Shown here piece after piece: positions 1 to 11,600 of a DNA stretch of 64,000 nucleotides. Under the pieces are notes generated by a model, which was given only the letters and a program-made list of their open reading frames with translations, searched no databases and had not been told where the DNA came from. The DNA is from Ligula intestinalis (lineage: Eukaryota > Platyhelminthes > Cestoda > Diphyllobothriidea > Diphyllobothriidae): the NCBI GenBank assembly GCA_036362985.1, contig JAYGXS010000003.1, forward strand, positions 39,344,321 to 39,408,320. Reading direction: 5' to 3'. Both the position numbers and the translations under genes were made by a program. How positions within the stretch are numbered: the first letter of the stretch is position 1; each line of letters begins with the position of its first letter.

Positions 1-260
1 TCCACCAGAATGACTACTAGGCTGATTTAATTATTAAGTTAGTTTGGAAGATTTTCGGTAGAGCATTAGCCTCAAGCAAAGCCCTTTTCTGATGCGCAGG
101 TTCAAATCCTGCCAAACGCCTAGAGTTTTTCACACTTGGGTCAACCCAAATTAAGCAAATCTGCCAAACCAACCTAATAATCATTCAAAAATGTTTAAAA
201 TTATCCTGGGAACTACTCACCACTCTGTTACTTCTCACGTTAAGTAGGAAAATCACTTAC
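1..260 (-). other. Intron 12 (partial) of the perlecan-like gene
   Basis: Non-coding between exon 12 and the left edge. It contains the tRNA-like repeat at 57-150 and nothing else recognisable. Confidence 0.7.
57..150 (+). repeat. tRNA-derived repeat, family 1, copy 1
   Basis: The stretch has a perfect Pol III B box (GGTTCAAATCC) and a degraded A-box side. It is followed by TTTTTCACACTTGGGTCAA and, further on, TCTGCCAAA, which also occur next to the copy at 5911-6056. No acceptor stem closes, so it is a repeat and not a tRNA gene. Confidence 0.65.
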
Positions 261-371
261 GACAAAATGCTTCGTCAGAACCATCCAAGCAGTCGCGTCG
301 TCCATCACATCGTTGTCGTGGGTGATAACAATCACCACTGAAGCATCGAATGTCACCTTCTTGACATTGTG
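261..371 (-). CDS. Perlecan-like exon 12: LDLa domain 5
   Basis: This 111-nt exon, phase 1-1, encodes [22 protein letters not shown] and LDGSDEAFC. The acceptor is CAAATAG before 371 and the donor is C|GTAAGT after 261. The phase-1 end shows that the coding sequence continues beyond the left edge. Confidence 0.87.
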
Positions 372-2601
372 CTATTTGAAGAGCAATAAGGGGATACAAA
401 TTTAGAAAGACACCAATAATTATCAGGCGTTCGAGCATGACATCCGAACACTCACGCAGCAGATCCAATAAGGGGTCTCACTAGCGCACACCTTGTTTCG
501 ATTATTGAGATGTTTGTTTCAATTTTTGTGGTATATCAAGCGCTTTGTAGAGGGATATGATTTTCCAGTGATATCTGAAGTACTGCGTATGTCAGAGTTA
601 GGCTCAACAGTCTACCAGCTTGCAGCTTATATGCATTAGCTAGAGCTACATCGACGCGTTTATTGAGAATATAGGTGCCAACATTTGTAATTGATGCGAA
701 TCTCAGCATCTCTGGAATTTCACTTCCAGATTTACTACAGCCACCCCGATGAAAGAGTGCACGAGATCCGATGACACCACTTTCAGTTCGTGCCGTACCG
801 GCTATACGATGGCGTTCATAAAGCGATGCTTACATGTTTGCCCCCCAGAAAACACAGCCAGTAACTGCACCTATGTTATGGTATGCACTGCCATACATCG
901 AGGAGATGTCAGACGAGACCGATTGTATGGCTGTTGCATTATGAGCTGGAATTGCATACCGATCCACAGCTACCATGGGCAGTAGGACATTCGCTCCTAG
1001 TGAGCAGTCGGATGTATTGGATCGCATTCCGGGATAACACCGTCCTCATAACATGAAAATGGGCTGACCGTGAGACTGGATGACAGATTCTCACAAGTAG
1101 CTGCTCACAACTACTAAACTTCGCGGCTACGGATATAATCAAGGACGGTAGAAGCAAGACAAGTAGCAAATTCATTGAAGCCTGCATCTCCGATTAGACT
1201 GGAGTAGGCGTCAGCGCCGCTACGGGAACCCGTGATCGCTGCCTCATCACGCCAAGGCTGCATTCTGCCCTGCACCTACACCGCGGCGTAACCTTGCGTG
1301 GTCCAAGCAATCACTTTCAAGGCTGCATAAAACAAAGACCTCCAGGCGGTGGCCACCGCTAGAAATCACTGTAGACCTCACCCGCCCCGCCCCGCGGCTG
1401 TACGGCTCTCCGGCAGTCAAGACTTCGTCCTTACTATTTGTTGCCAGCTTTTTTGCCGCTTTTTTGCCGCTTTTTTGCCGCTTTTATGTGTTAGGAGTTC
1501 GAAAGCTTGGGTGCATAAAGACATTGTTTCGGCCAGCGATCAGCCTTGTTCTTCTTTACTTAAAGACCTTTATTCTATATGTGCTCCTTTTGCGGTGTTC
1601 GTATGCAAAAAAACAAAATCTCATTACAAAGTAACATTATTAAAGTGATAAAAATAAATTGAGGATGAAAAGTTTTTGCCTCACCGCAGGTAACTTCATC
1701 CGAGCCGTCCTGACAGTCACGTTGACCATTACATCTTTGTTGAATGCGAATACATTCCCCGCTGCCGCAATGAAAATCACCCTCTCTGCAAAAACCTGAC
1801 AGACGGGGTCGAGAGAAGACAAAACTACGGGTTTTGATTTGATGATTTAAGTTGAAGTGGCTGTAAATTAGTACTAAAATGACACTTAGCGCTCGAAGGA
1901 GGAAATGACTTCTTAAAATTAGCAAAGTTTTTCAGCATCTGAACCTTTGATGGAAAGTTCTGGTAAAAACGTTCGAGGTTAAATACAATCAACCTTATTG
2001 TGATTTCTACCCAATCACCTCAATTGAAACTAAGGGTTTCATCCAAAGACTCGGTAGAACGAGGCAATATTATTGCTTGCTCGAGACATTCAAGGTAGAA
2101 AGCTATTGCAAGTACCTAATACCTTGATGAACTGAGAAACACTACGTTACAGCTGCTACTTGGCCACATAGGCCATTCATCATATTAATCCTTTTCATCT
2201 TTTCTCCCTTCTGTTCTTCTTCGTTAGAATGAAAGCGTTATGCAGGACCGTAGAAACGGGTTTTGAGGAACAGTATGATATTAATGTTCCGTCCTTAAAT
2301 CATAAGCTTGGCGACTGACAGAGTTTTTAAAATCAGTATGACATCGACGAAATTAAACAACTGCGTCCAAGCTAAATGCCCTGATTTATCCTGTGTAGGG
2401 TTCGGACCCACCTGGCTGCCTGGATTACCCCATATGTTAGTAGTGCGTTTGCTACAAATGCTCCAAATGGCTGTAAATGAGAAGGCATAAGGCCTCCGAA
2501 AGTGTCGGGCAGTACTGTGGTGCGCGTTGTACAGGGGATGAGGTCATGCCTTCGATTTCACCATCGGCAGAATAAAAGTTGCAGACAGGTCGAAGAGGTG
2601 A

Positions 2602-2643
<42 letters not shown>

Positions 2644-5600
2644 AGATGGAGTAGGTTCCGCTACGGAGGCACCCTTCCTGGTGCCAAATCAGTACCTTCT
2701 TGGATGCAGCACGTGTAACATGCTAGATCTTATCAAGACAAACTAACAGTCGGAAACCAAAGATTGCCAACTGACGGAATAACTCAGTTTTCGTATAGAA
2801 GAAGGTCGGACTATAGTGACTTCTTCCTACGGTGACCTTTACGATACCCACTACATCCATAAGATCCGTATCCGTGTTTGATAAACATTTTATGACTAAT
2901 TCACGTCACATTAGTCAATTGTTACTGTTATCAATATTGTTAATATACCTGATAGAACAACGTGCTCGTGGCTCAATGGTTAGGCCATTGGACTTTTAAC
3001 CAACAGGTTACGGGTTTGAGCCTCAGGAGTTGCACAAAGGTGACGTAATGTATGAATGGTTAATGACGGCTAGTGGGCCAGGAACAGTCATTCCAGTCTT
3101 TATCGTCTTTGTCAATAATTGCGTTTTGCTCTAACTGGACTTTGAGAGTACAGTGAGCCCAACGAAGCAAGTTACCATAGAATCACGCATACGTCTCCAG
3201 ACACCTATAATTGCTACGTATGAAAGTGAAAACATGCTTCCGGGGTGTAGAGACGAGAAGGCGTTAATGGTAAGAAAGGTATCTTTTCTCGGATGTTTAA
3301 GGTGATGCTCTGCCTGATAGGCAACGTGTGACGAAAAGCCAGCACATCGATGGCTGACTGTGTGCAGGACCCTTGAGGCTCTGAAATGGGCCGCTGAATT
3401 CTTTATTTGAACCTCAGACCACCAATACATCCCATCCGGTGCGTGTCTGCTCTTCTTGTGAAGAGAAAATTCATTTCTTCAGGGGTGCTTTGTCTGAATT
3501 AATTCGATCTAAATTATCTTCTTAAGTCAAGCTGCTTGATATTCAACTGGAAGTTGAAGAGGATTTCACACGTAACTTAGTAGGAGGCTTTTAGTTATGC
3601 CGAGGGTTAACTGCAGTTCAGACAACAGTCTAATATTATCAAGAACCAATGGTCAACTGCACACGGTTTTGGCTCAGAAAGTGTCCGCTTTTTTTCAGAA
3701 TTTAGTGTACGTGTGCACTTGGCCAACGTTTCCCACGGTTATTTGTTTTCGGCCTTAAGTTTCAGCTAAACCGTTTTAACTGGGTGGGGCAGGATCGTGC
3801 AGCTGCGGTGCGTGTGAATGTTGATGAACTGGATCCAGTAATTCGCATCTGAAAAATTGTATGATCATAACCGGTAGACGAATTGTGACGTCGGTCGGAA
3901 AAGCTGCAAATACGCAGTTCACAATGAAGTCGAGATTGTCGGCAAAACAAAATCCCTGTATCATACTACTTTTGCAGTAAGAGTAGATTTCCTGGGGGGA
4001 TTTTTTACGTGTGCACGTCGCATTTCTGTAAGAACCTACCTATTATATCTAGTTGCAAGACAGGGGGAGTGTTTGGAGTTACAAAAAGATAACCATCTAC
4101 TCTGAAAGCCTGATTGGGGGTTTGTGGTAGGATACATAATTAATTAAATGACAATTGCCAACAATAGACATAATGATTAATGTACATTGTTGGTTCAAAA
4201 TGACTTCGTGCTTCCTACTTTACCTTAATAAACAAGCCCTTCCTTCTTTCATTGGAATATGGCTGGCACATGCTGTAAAAACGTCTTCAAATTCTTGGAT
4301 GTGCGGCACGTCGCTAAAGTAAGAAATTTGCGCAAAATAATGCTCAAAAATACCAGTATTGTTGACGTGCGTTTTTTTCAGCTGAACAGAAGGTAAACTT
4401 TTAATTTTGTACTTCAGTAGATCTCTTTATGTCTTTCTGAGAAGCTTGCATTTTGTAGCCTTAAATAGTGGGACTAAATGACCTCAACCATTCCTCTACA
4501 GTACGAAAAGTTAATTTCAAATCGATAAACAGCAAATGAATTGGCCACTTTAGGTATAGCGTTAACACCAGCAAATTTACAGTATTTATTAGGAGGGGAT
4601 TGGGAGCGTTAAGGTATGTCAGGGGGTACTCATAGTCTCATTTTTTATGTATGGGGCATGGGGAGGGTGTGTCTGATAGTGAGATTTGCTTATTTTTCTT
4701 CGTGGTAGGACAAGGGAAGGAAACTTTTAAGTTCAGCCTTGGACATGAGAGACCGATGGTTTGCTTGAGCACCCGGATTACTGTTGGACTTCCTGTCGCC
4801 ACTTCCCATGCCTTTGACAGATAATGACTATATTTACCCCTGACATGTCTGGATACCCACGACCCCCCCCCCGTCGACGGCTAAGTTTCAGTGCTTATTT
4901 TAACTTTTGCCACTTGACATTGGTTGAGACTTTCTTATCAGATGTGTACCTTGGGGCTAATCTCAGGTTGCTTTTCACAATTAGTCAGCTTCACCACTGG
5001 TAAGACAGATAGACATGCAGGCTGTGATATTCATTGGCAGAATATCATCGAAACCCATGTCTGGGCTTTTATCTAATACACGTGCTACCAGTATGGTCCA
5101 GTATATAACCTGTGTACAGACTGTCTGTTCGAATTACGCAGTTGGGTGGAGTTGTGCGTCCTAGTTGTAAATGCATGTATGCATACACGACCTACCTTTG
5201 CAGTCAACTTCGTCGGAGCCATCGCGACAGTCTGGACGGGAATTGCAACGAAAGTAGAAGGGAATGCATTCACCACTGGAGCAGCAAAATTCTGTTGGGG
5301 CACACCGGCCAGTTCCGCCTTTTCGCATATGGGTGCAAAAACAAAATATTCCTCTTACAAAATATCAGATTGGCAGGTTTTTACCGAACATACACAATAA
5401 AAACTAACAACAAAACGTCCTCTTGGCAAGAAAACCACTTCATATAGTGAACCAATTATGACAATGTAAATTATAAAGTAAAAACACCCTGCCAACCTAC
5501 ATTCTAGTACTCGTTAAGCATTTCTTATGCAAGGAGATCAGCTTAATTGGGTTTTAGGAAATAAGGCTTCATGGAAGATCTGTAGCATGTAACTAAATGC

Positions 5601-8600
5601 ATGAAACCTCCTGACAGAAGTTAGTATGATCATTCAGGAAATCTATAACTTAGCTTTTTCTAAAGAAAATAATACTTCTTTTGTTAGCTATTTTGTGCTT
5701 TAAATTCATATAAAGTCGCTCATTATTCATTGGCCGCATTGGTCAATAAATTGGGGTCTGTTTTCGAATGATTACAGAGGTTTCGTAAGACAAGGTCGCG
5801 TTCAGGAGTTCGGTTACGTGCTAAACGTTAATATTACATGGGCTGCAGGCTTGTCTGCATCTTCAAGACATAAGCTCCATGCCGAAACACCAAGCGTTGT
5901 GTGGGGAATCAAAATTGAACCAATTGTGAAAAATTCACGGCCTCGGTGGGAGTCGAATCCACACAACAGGGAAGGCTTTTGTGCAGCCAACACTTTACCG
6001 TTGAGCTACGGGGCTCATGATAAGCCGTGAATTTACTCACACTTGGGTCGATTTTACCCGAAAGTCTGCCAAATCTCACTAAAATTGGATGGGCTGCATG
6101 GTCTCCGTTGTAATTTCTTCATTTTTAGTTTAAAAGACAAAAATTGTAATATTTCATTATCTGCAAAGTACGAAAGTTAATATTAAGAATTTCAGTGGCT
6201 GGGGTTGAAGTTGGGGTTAGAAGGCTTAGGGTTAAGGTTATGAGGGTTAACGCTATCGTTAAGAAGAAGCAGACGTGATCGCTGGGGCAAGAACTTAATC
6301 CATCTGACGTTTCGGATTCCGTAGCAAACCCATCATCAAATTTCAAATTTCACCAATTTAAAGTTTGAAGAGGCCGAAATTCTCGCGAGAGGTGACAATC
6401 ATGTGAGCCGTCAGTTGTTTGAATCACGGTTTACAGGCTCCCAGTCTGTAAAGACGTTCAATGACCTGCCCAATCCATACTCGGTGCTGAGGCCCGGTTT
6501 AGCCAAAGCAATTCACCTCTCGGGAAACGCACGGGTCAACGCGTTTTTTAACGCCTGAGCCAGGGAGCCAGATGGCCGAGCAATTATTACGCCCAATTCA
6601 AGCATGGGTGAGGAAAGGTCAGCAGGTCACGACCCGCATGCCGACCATCAAGCTATTAGCACATAAGCGGGCAAATATTCTCGATAGGGGAGCCGTTAAT
6701 TGTCATTGATGTGCAGTAGCATACTCACTGCTTCCTAGAAATACTTTAACTGTCTGTGTATGAACTTACCGTTGCTGCTAGTGTCTCTGATGATGGATCT
6801 GGGACAGATTTTGAACCATCAGGCCAACACAGTTTTTGTCCCAGCAGTCACATCTGCTTTTCCTCGGTTGCTTCTTGGGACTCGCATTTTCACTTGTATT
6901 GGTTAGCAGTAGGGTTCGGGTTAAAGCTTAGACATGGGGTAGGGCAGCCCCTAGAATTTGCCGCGAAGCCACCTGTAGAAGGTCCGTATTTTTGTGTCCG
7001 ACCCAATAATTTTACTCCCCTTGACGATTACAGTCCATTCTCGAATCCTGTATTATGGACTACAACAGGTAAAATAAGTGGACGCCGTATTTATGGGAGG
7101 CAGTTGTTGCATAGGCACACACCTAATAAAAAACCGTCCCTATGCTCGATGCTCGCACTTGGTGCGGTGATGGCTTGGTCGCGGGATCTGGGTCGTAATG
7201 GCTGCAAATTTACTGATATTGGTGGTGAACGAAAGAAGTACTCAGCCATTTCACGCAGCAGCTCGGAAGTGGAATCAATGTGTTCGCTTGCATGGTCTTC
7301 ACAGGCTTAAATAATCTGCCAAGCAAAGTTTTAATTTTGCGTTTAGGGGAGAACGGATATTTAGGTTGTTCATGCACTGGGGGCCGACGGGTTATGACGC
7401 AAGCAGCTCGTGCCTTGCACGAGTATCACCTTTCGCAGCTATATTCAGGTCATACACCACGAAATTTTGGTAGGGTCCAGTCGCGTGAACTATGAATTAC
7501 GATTAGACACCATTTGTAGTAAATTCTGTTGCCTGTTTGGCCATTCACGTCCTCAGTTGTAGAAAAATTTCTTTGACGTCATTGCTTTGTCCAAGATCAT
7601 ACCAGACCCGGTAAAAGACATCAGGCATTTCCTTCGACCTCATTGACTGACGCCTAATATTTATCGTTGACCCGCGTGATAATCCAACTTCAAATGGTAT
7701 GAGAAGGCTGTCGACATTTTCCGAGTCAAATGTACAAGAGCTTTCATCAAAGTTTGGACGCTGTGTGCTGTAGTTTCTTGGTTCGTCTTTGTACGTAGCA
7801 GTTGCCAGACTTTTGTGCGGGTAGACATTCTAGCTGAGCATTGTCGAAGTCAGTATAATTCAAGGCTGACACGTGAAGTTTCAGAAGTTATTGGTAGGTT
7901 CATGACCAGTTTGGCCCAACTCTATGCGTTTTCCAGGGCATACAACTTGGACGCTCTCTTCCGGTCAAAAGAAGTGTTTATTTCGGCGTCGCAAACTTCT
8001 GAATGCTGGTGTAGGGCACCAGAGTTAGCTGTTTAAGAAAATTTTTGGAGAAACTTGAAGTAAAATGTTTTTCAAAAAAACAGTATCGTGATACATTTTT
8101 ATGTCACATCCCTCTTCTATTTTCTGACAGTCGATCTCATCGAAGCATTCATGTAAGGCAAATGGAATGAAGTGAAGAATCGCCTCCGTTCCACTTTAAT
8201 TTACAAATCTTGACTTTCTGTACTAAAGCATTCATCATTTTGAAGATACAGGCTACGAAAAGTTAAAATACATGCCACGGCGTCTTGGAGTTCTGGACTC
8301 ATATCCGAGAAGCTTTTGTGACAGTTGGAGTAACCGGTCCTCCAAAGCCATAGACAGGAATGTTGTGTCCGTGGTACGGCTGACAGTATCGTGGTTTGTT
8401 AACAGAATCATGTGCTAACACTCAGATAATATCGCAGGTGCAGTGGACAGCGAAAACTAGCTGAGGTGATTTTAATACCCTTTGAAAAAATTATAAAGCC
8501 GAACAGCTAGAAGAATACGCGAGAACACGGTGCTGAACTTGAGAAAAAGCATAGGTTGGTTCACCTTTCAGAGTGTTAATTTCATGCCTCATCCTGCGTA

Positions 8601-11600
8601 CCTTGGTTTTAATCGTATCCACTAACCATATCGCAAGCTCACTCACCACTTCAATATTTCTAACCGACAGGTTCACGGCAGTCTTGACAATACCCACTTT
8701 ATGGCCCACTGGGCGTATGGATGCTAACTTGCGTGTGTATTAGGTTATATTCATAGTAGATAAGCAGATACGGGACCCGAATCTGCTACTGCCATCTGAC
8801 TATGTCTCTGATGACGAGTCCGCGACGGATCTCAAAACGTCAGGCGAAAAAAAGTATCGTCCCAATGATCGAGTCGTCTTTTTCTCAGTAGATAAGCTTA
8901 GCACCAGCGGCAGTCCGTGCTCCATACCACTGCACTGGCTGATCCTCCCTTCACCTGCCACCATACTCTGCGCGCTAGTGCCCCTCACACACTGCTTGCC
9001 AAACCGATGCAAGAGCCGGTAGCATTGATTTCTGGTCTGCCTCACAGTCAGTTCGCTGCCGCACATCTTCGCCTTAGACTCACGAAGCAAACAGCCGACC
9101 AATGAGAACGATGATTCTGTGGTAGTCTGTGATTAGCGCCACTACGCTGACTCATCTTGCTTTTGTCTGCAACGCCCTGCGTACTCGCGCGTGACTGCGC
9201 CCCCCCTGACGCTCCTGATCGATCCTCTGCTGGTCCGCCTACACTGTTCTTTTGTCCGCCTTACGCTCTCGGTCGGTTCGAAGCCAATCAGTGATTAGCT
9301 GCAGGTGAAAGAGAGCATATCCCAGGGTAAGGCAATTCCACGCTCAGAACCACAGCAACAGTAACAATAACAGGTCTGAGAATATTGCGAGGAACACCTA
9401 CTTATAGCCCACCCTGTAAGTTCTTTTTCGCAGTAAACGCTGTCCAACCTTCCCAGTCTTCTCTGATTTCTGATTTGGAAAACCTTCTGTTGTCAAGTTC
9501 GCCCAAGTGAGCTCAGTGTCATGACACAGTCAAGAAGACATGGGACAGATGAGGCGCGGGTGACTGGCGCGTTCTGAACCTGCACCTCGGCGGGCCACCA
9601 CATCCACATATGTGACATTTGTAATGGGTGTGCCAGCCGCATCAATAACCTTTACCATGTTTGAGCAGGGCCCTGTGTTGGTTCAGATCATATACCGTGT
9701 GGTCTGTCATAAAAAGTTTCTATTTACAATTTCCCCGCCATGTCGCCAGATCTTGTGGATCACCCTACAAATAGCATTGGAGCAATTGACTCATACAGTG
9801 GTTAGAATGGTGTGACCACTGAAGGACTGACTGGCGTGTAACCTCTTTACATGGTCAGCCAGTTGTAGCTGTATCTTCTGGCTGGCAAGTAAATTTGTCA
9901 CTTTATGGCAAGAATTGTGTAGCCTTTTACGTTAACATCCCTTTGAAGAGCGTCAATTAACAGCCTAATGATGAACGTCAGAGGGATAATTTCTAAAAAA
10001 AATTTATAATGGTACTACACTTACCGCATCGGAGCTCGTCCGATCCATCAGGACATTGCGGTAGACCGTCACATCGCAATCTCAGTGGGATACAACTACC
10101 GTCACTGCAGGTAAACTGATCACTGGTGCAGGTTACAGATGGAGAAGGAATGTCGGTGACGGTAATTATTGCAACCCGAGAGCTCTCATTGGGGAAGAAG
10201 CACCTTTTAAAAACATTTGCAAAGCAGCAACAGCGTTAGTAGCAGCATCACAGGATATAAACCTTTGCCACACCAGTCGCAACTGAGTTCGAAATTGAGT
10301 TCGTCTTCAGACCATAAATGTCAGATCTTTCTGAAAATCGCTGTCATCTTCTAAGAGCTTTGATAGTTGGTGCAAACAGGTAGTGGAATACTTAACGGTG
10401 AGAATTTTTAACGTAGGATTAACTTGCATCTAAGTTGTTTTTGAGGTACTATACGGTGAGATTTGGTTCTGACGCTTAAGCGTTCCCTGTTGAAGAGAGC
10501 AATCCGAAATTAGCAACGAATTACTGTGGAATCGTTTGAGACTTCCTCCTTCATCACCAGGTAAAGGCTAGATAAATAACTTTTTCCTCTAAACCTAACA
10601 CTATGACGACTTTGAAAATAGTGGACTTGGATAACCTCATTGGCATAGCCGCCACATCGAACATAATTTCGTTCATCGACCTCAACTTCCTCATCTGGAC
10701 CTTCGGTGCTTGCTAGACCAAAGTTGATTTAATAAATCTCTTCTGGGTTACTGAAAACGGAACATTCCTTAGCGAACTTGAAGGTCTCACTAAATTCCGT
10801 ATGCTACTTGCCAGAGTCCTTTTCATAGGCATAAACTGCAAACATCTTCTGGACTGTCCTTTTGGCGGCCTGACTTTGAAATTTAACTCTTTGTTTGTTT
10901 CGAGGGTGTTGACAGTCACTAATAGTAATCCCTTAGCCCACTGCATAGCCAGCTTGTGTTGTTGCATGTGCTGTTTGAGCTTACGATTGGTTTGATCTAT
11001 GTACTAACAGGGAGCGTAAGTGAACAGGATAATCGTAGCCTGACTAGTCACTGGGGCGTAGCTGATTACCTACATTCATGACGCGGCTGCCTCTGGCAAC
11101 TGTCCACAGCGTGCTGTTGTGGAAGTTCGATGACAGGTTCCCCTCGAACTACCACTGCGATAAATAGCTCCTTGTTTCAGCTATCAACACGTCCATGTAT
11201 GGCGGACATTCTTCCGTAGAAAACGTGAAAAACTTAGCAAGTAAAACATTTTTCTGTAGGGTGTTTCGTTAAAAAGTCGAGTTTGTTTTCTAGTCTATAC
11301 GGGTTGCATGTGCTCGTCGTATAATTGATTAGATGATCAAATAATTTTCGTTTCGGATTTTGGGAGACAAAACAGTAGAAATATAGGCATTGCCTTGTCT
11401 GTTTACTCTTGCGACATGCATTTATGCGAATTGTTCAGTCAGACGTTCCACTACGTAGAAGGTCCAGAAAGATTAGACACTCTCCTATTGCTATAAAGTG
11501 AATTCTAACGCTGGGTAATCCCGGTTCACTCTAACGAGGAGGGTTTTAAAATCAAGCTCGAGAGAATATTATTAACATCTTAAACCTAAGCACCAAAGTC

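Larger units (their letters stand above)
1796..5195 (-). other. Intron 10 of the perlecan-like gene
   Basis: This 3.4-kb intron carries the (GA)n tract at 2604-2639 and the tRNA-like repeat at 2963-3125. I see nothing supportable in the rest (3130-5195) beyond short homopolymers such as the C run near 4862-4872. Confidence 0.6.
5319..10024 (-). other. Intron 9 of the perlecan-like gene
   Basis: This 4.7-kb intron holds the inverted-repeat tRNA-like element (5911-6056), a Penelope-like remnant (6261-6905) and a lone Penelope-type tail (8775-8900). A repeat block at 9120-9515 recurs at 61135-61470. I see no gene in 6906-8774; its open frames (184 and 73 codons) look random. Confidence 0.6.

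Noticed and set aside
1349..1648. 99-codon open frame on the plus strand
   Set aside because: It spans an 11-bp minisatellite and low-complexity T-rich DNA; composition is not protein-like.
2963..3030. Functional tRNA-Lys (TTT anticodon position)
   Set aside because: The acceptor stem does not pair and the B box is degraded; a repeat tail shared with other loci follows.
6211..6255. Telomere-like GGGTTAG/TTAGGGTTAAGG stretch
   Set aside because: Degenerate and short, inside interspersed repeats; similar stretches at 18670-18710 and 45590-45610 look equally random.
6756..7310. 184-codon open frame on the plus strand
   Set aside because: It begins inside the tail of Penelope-like locus A and continues into unique DNA. 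There is no motif, start context or splice logic.
10713..10967. 84-codon minus-strand frame in intron 8
   Set aside because: Basic and somewhat protein-like, but no family is recognised and there are stops on either side; kept only as possible transposon debris.
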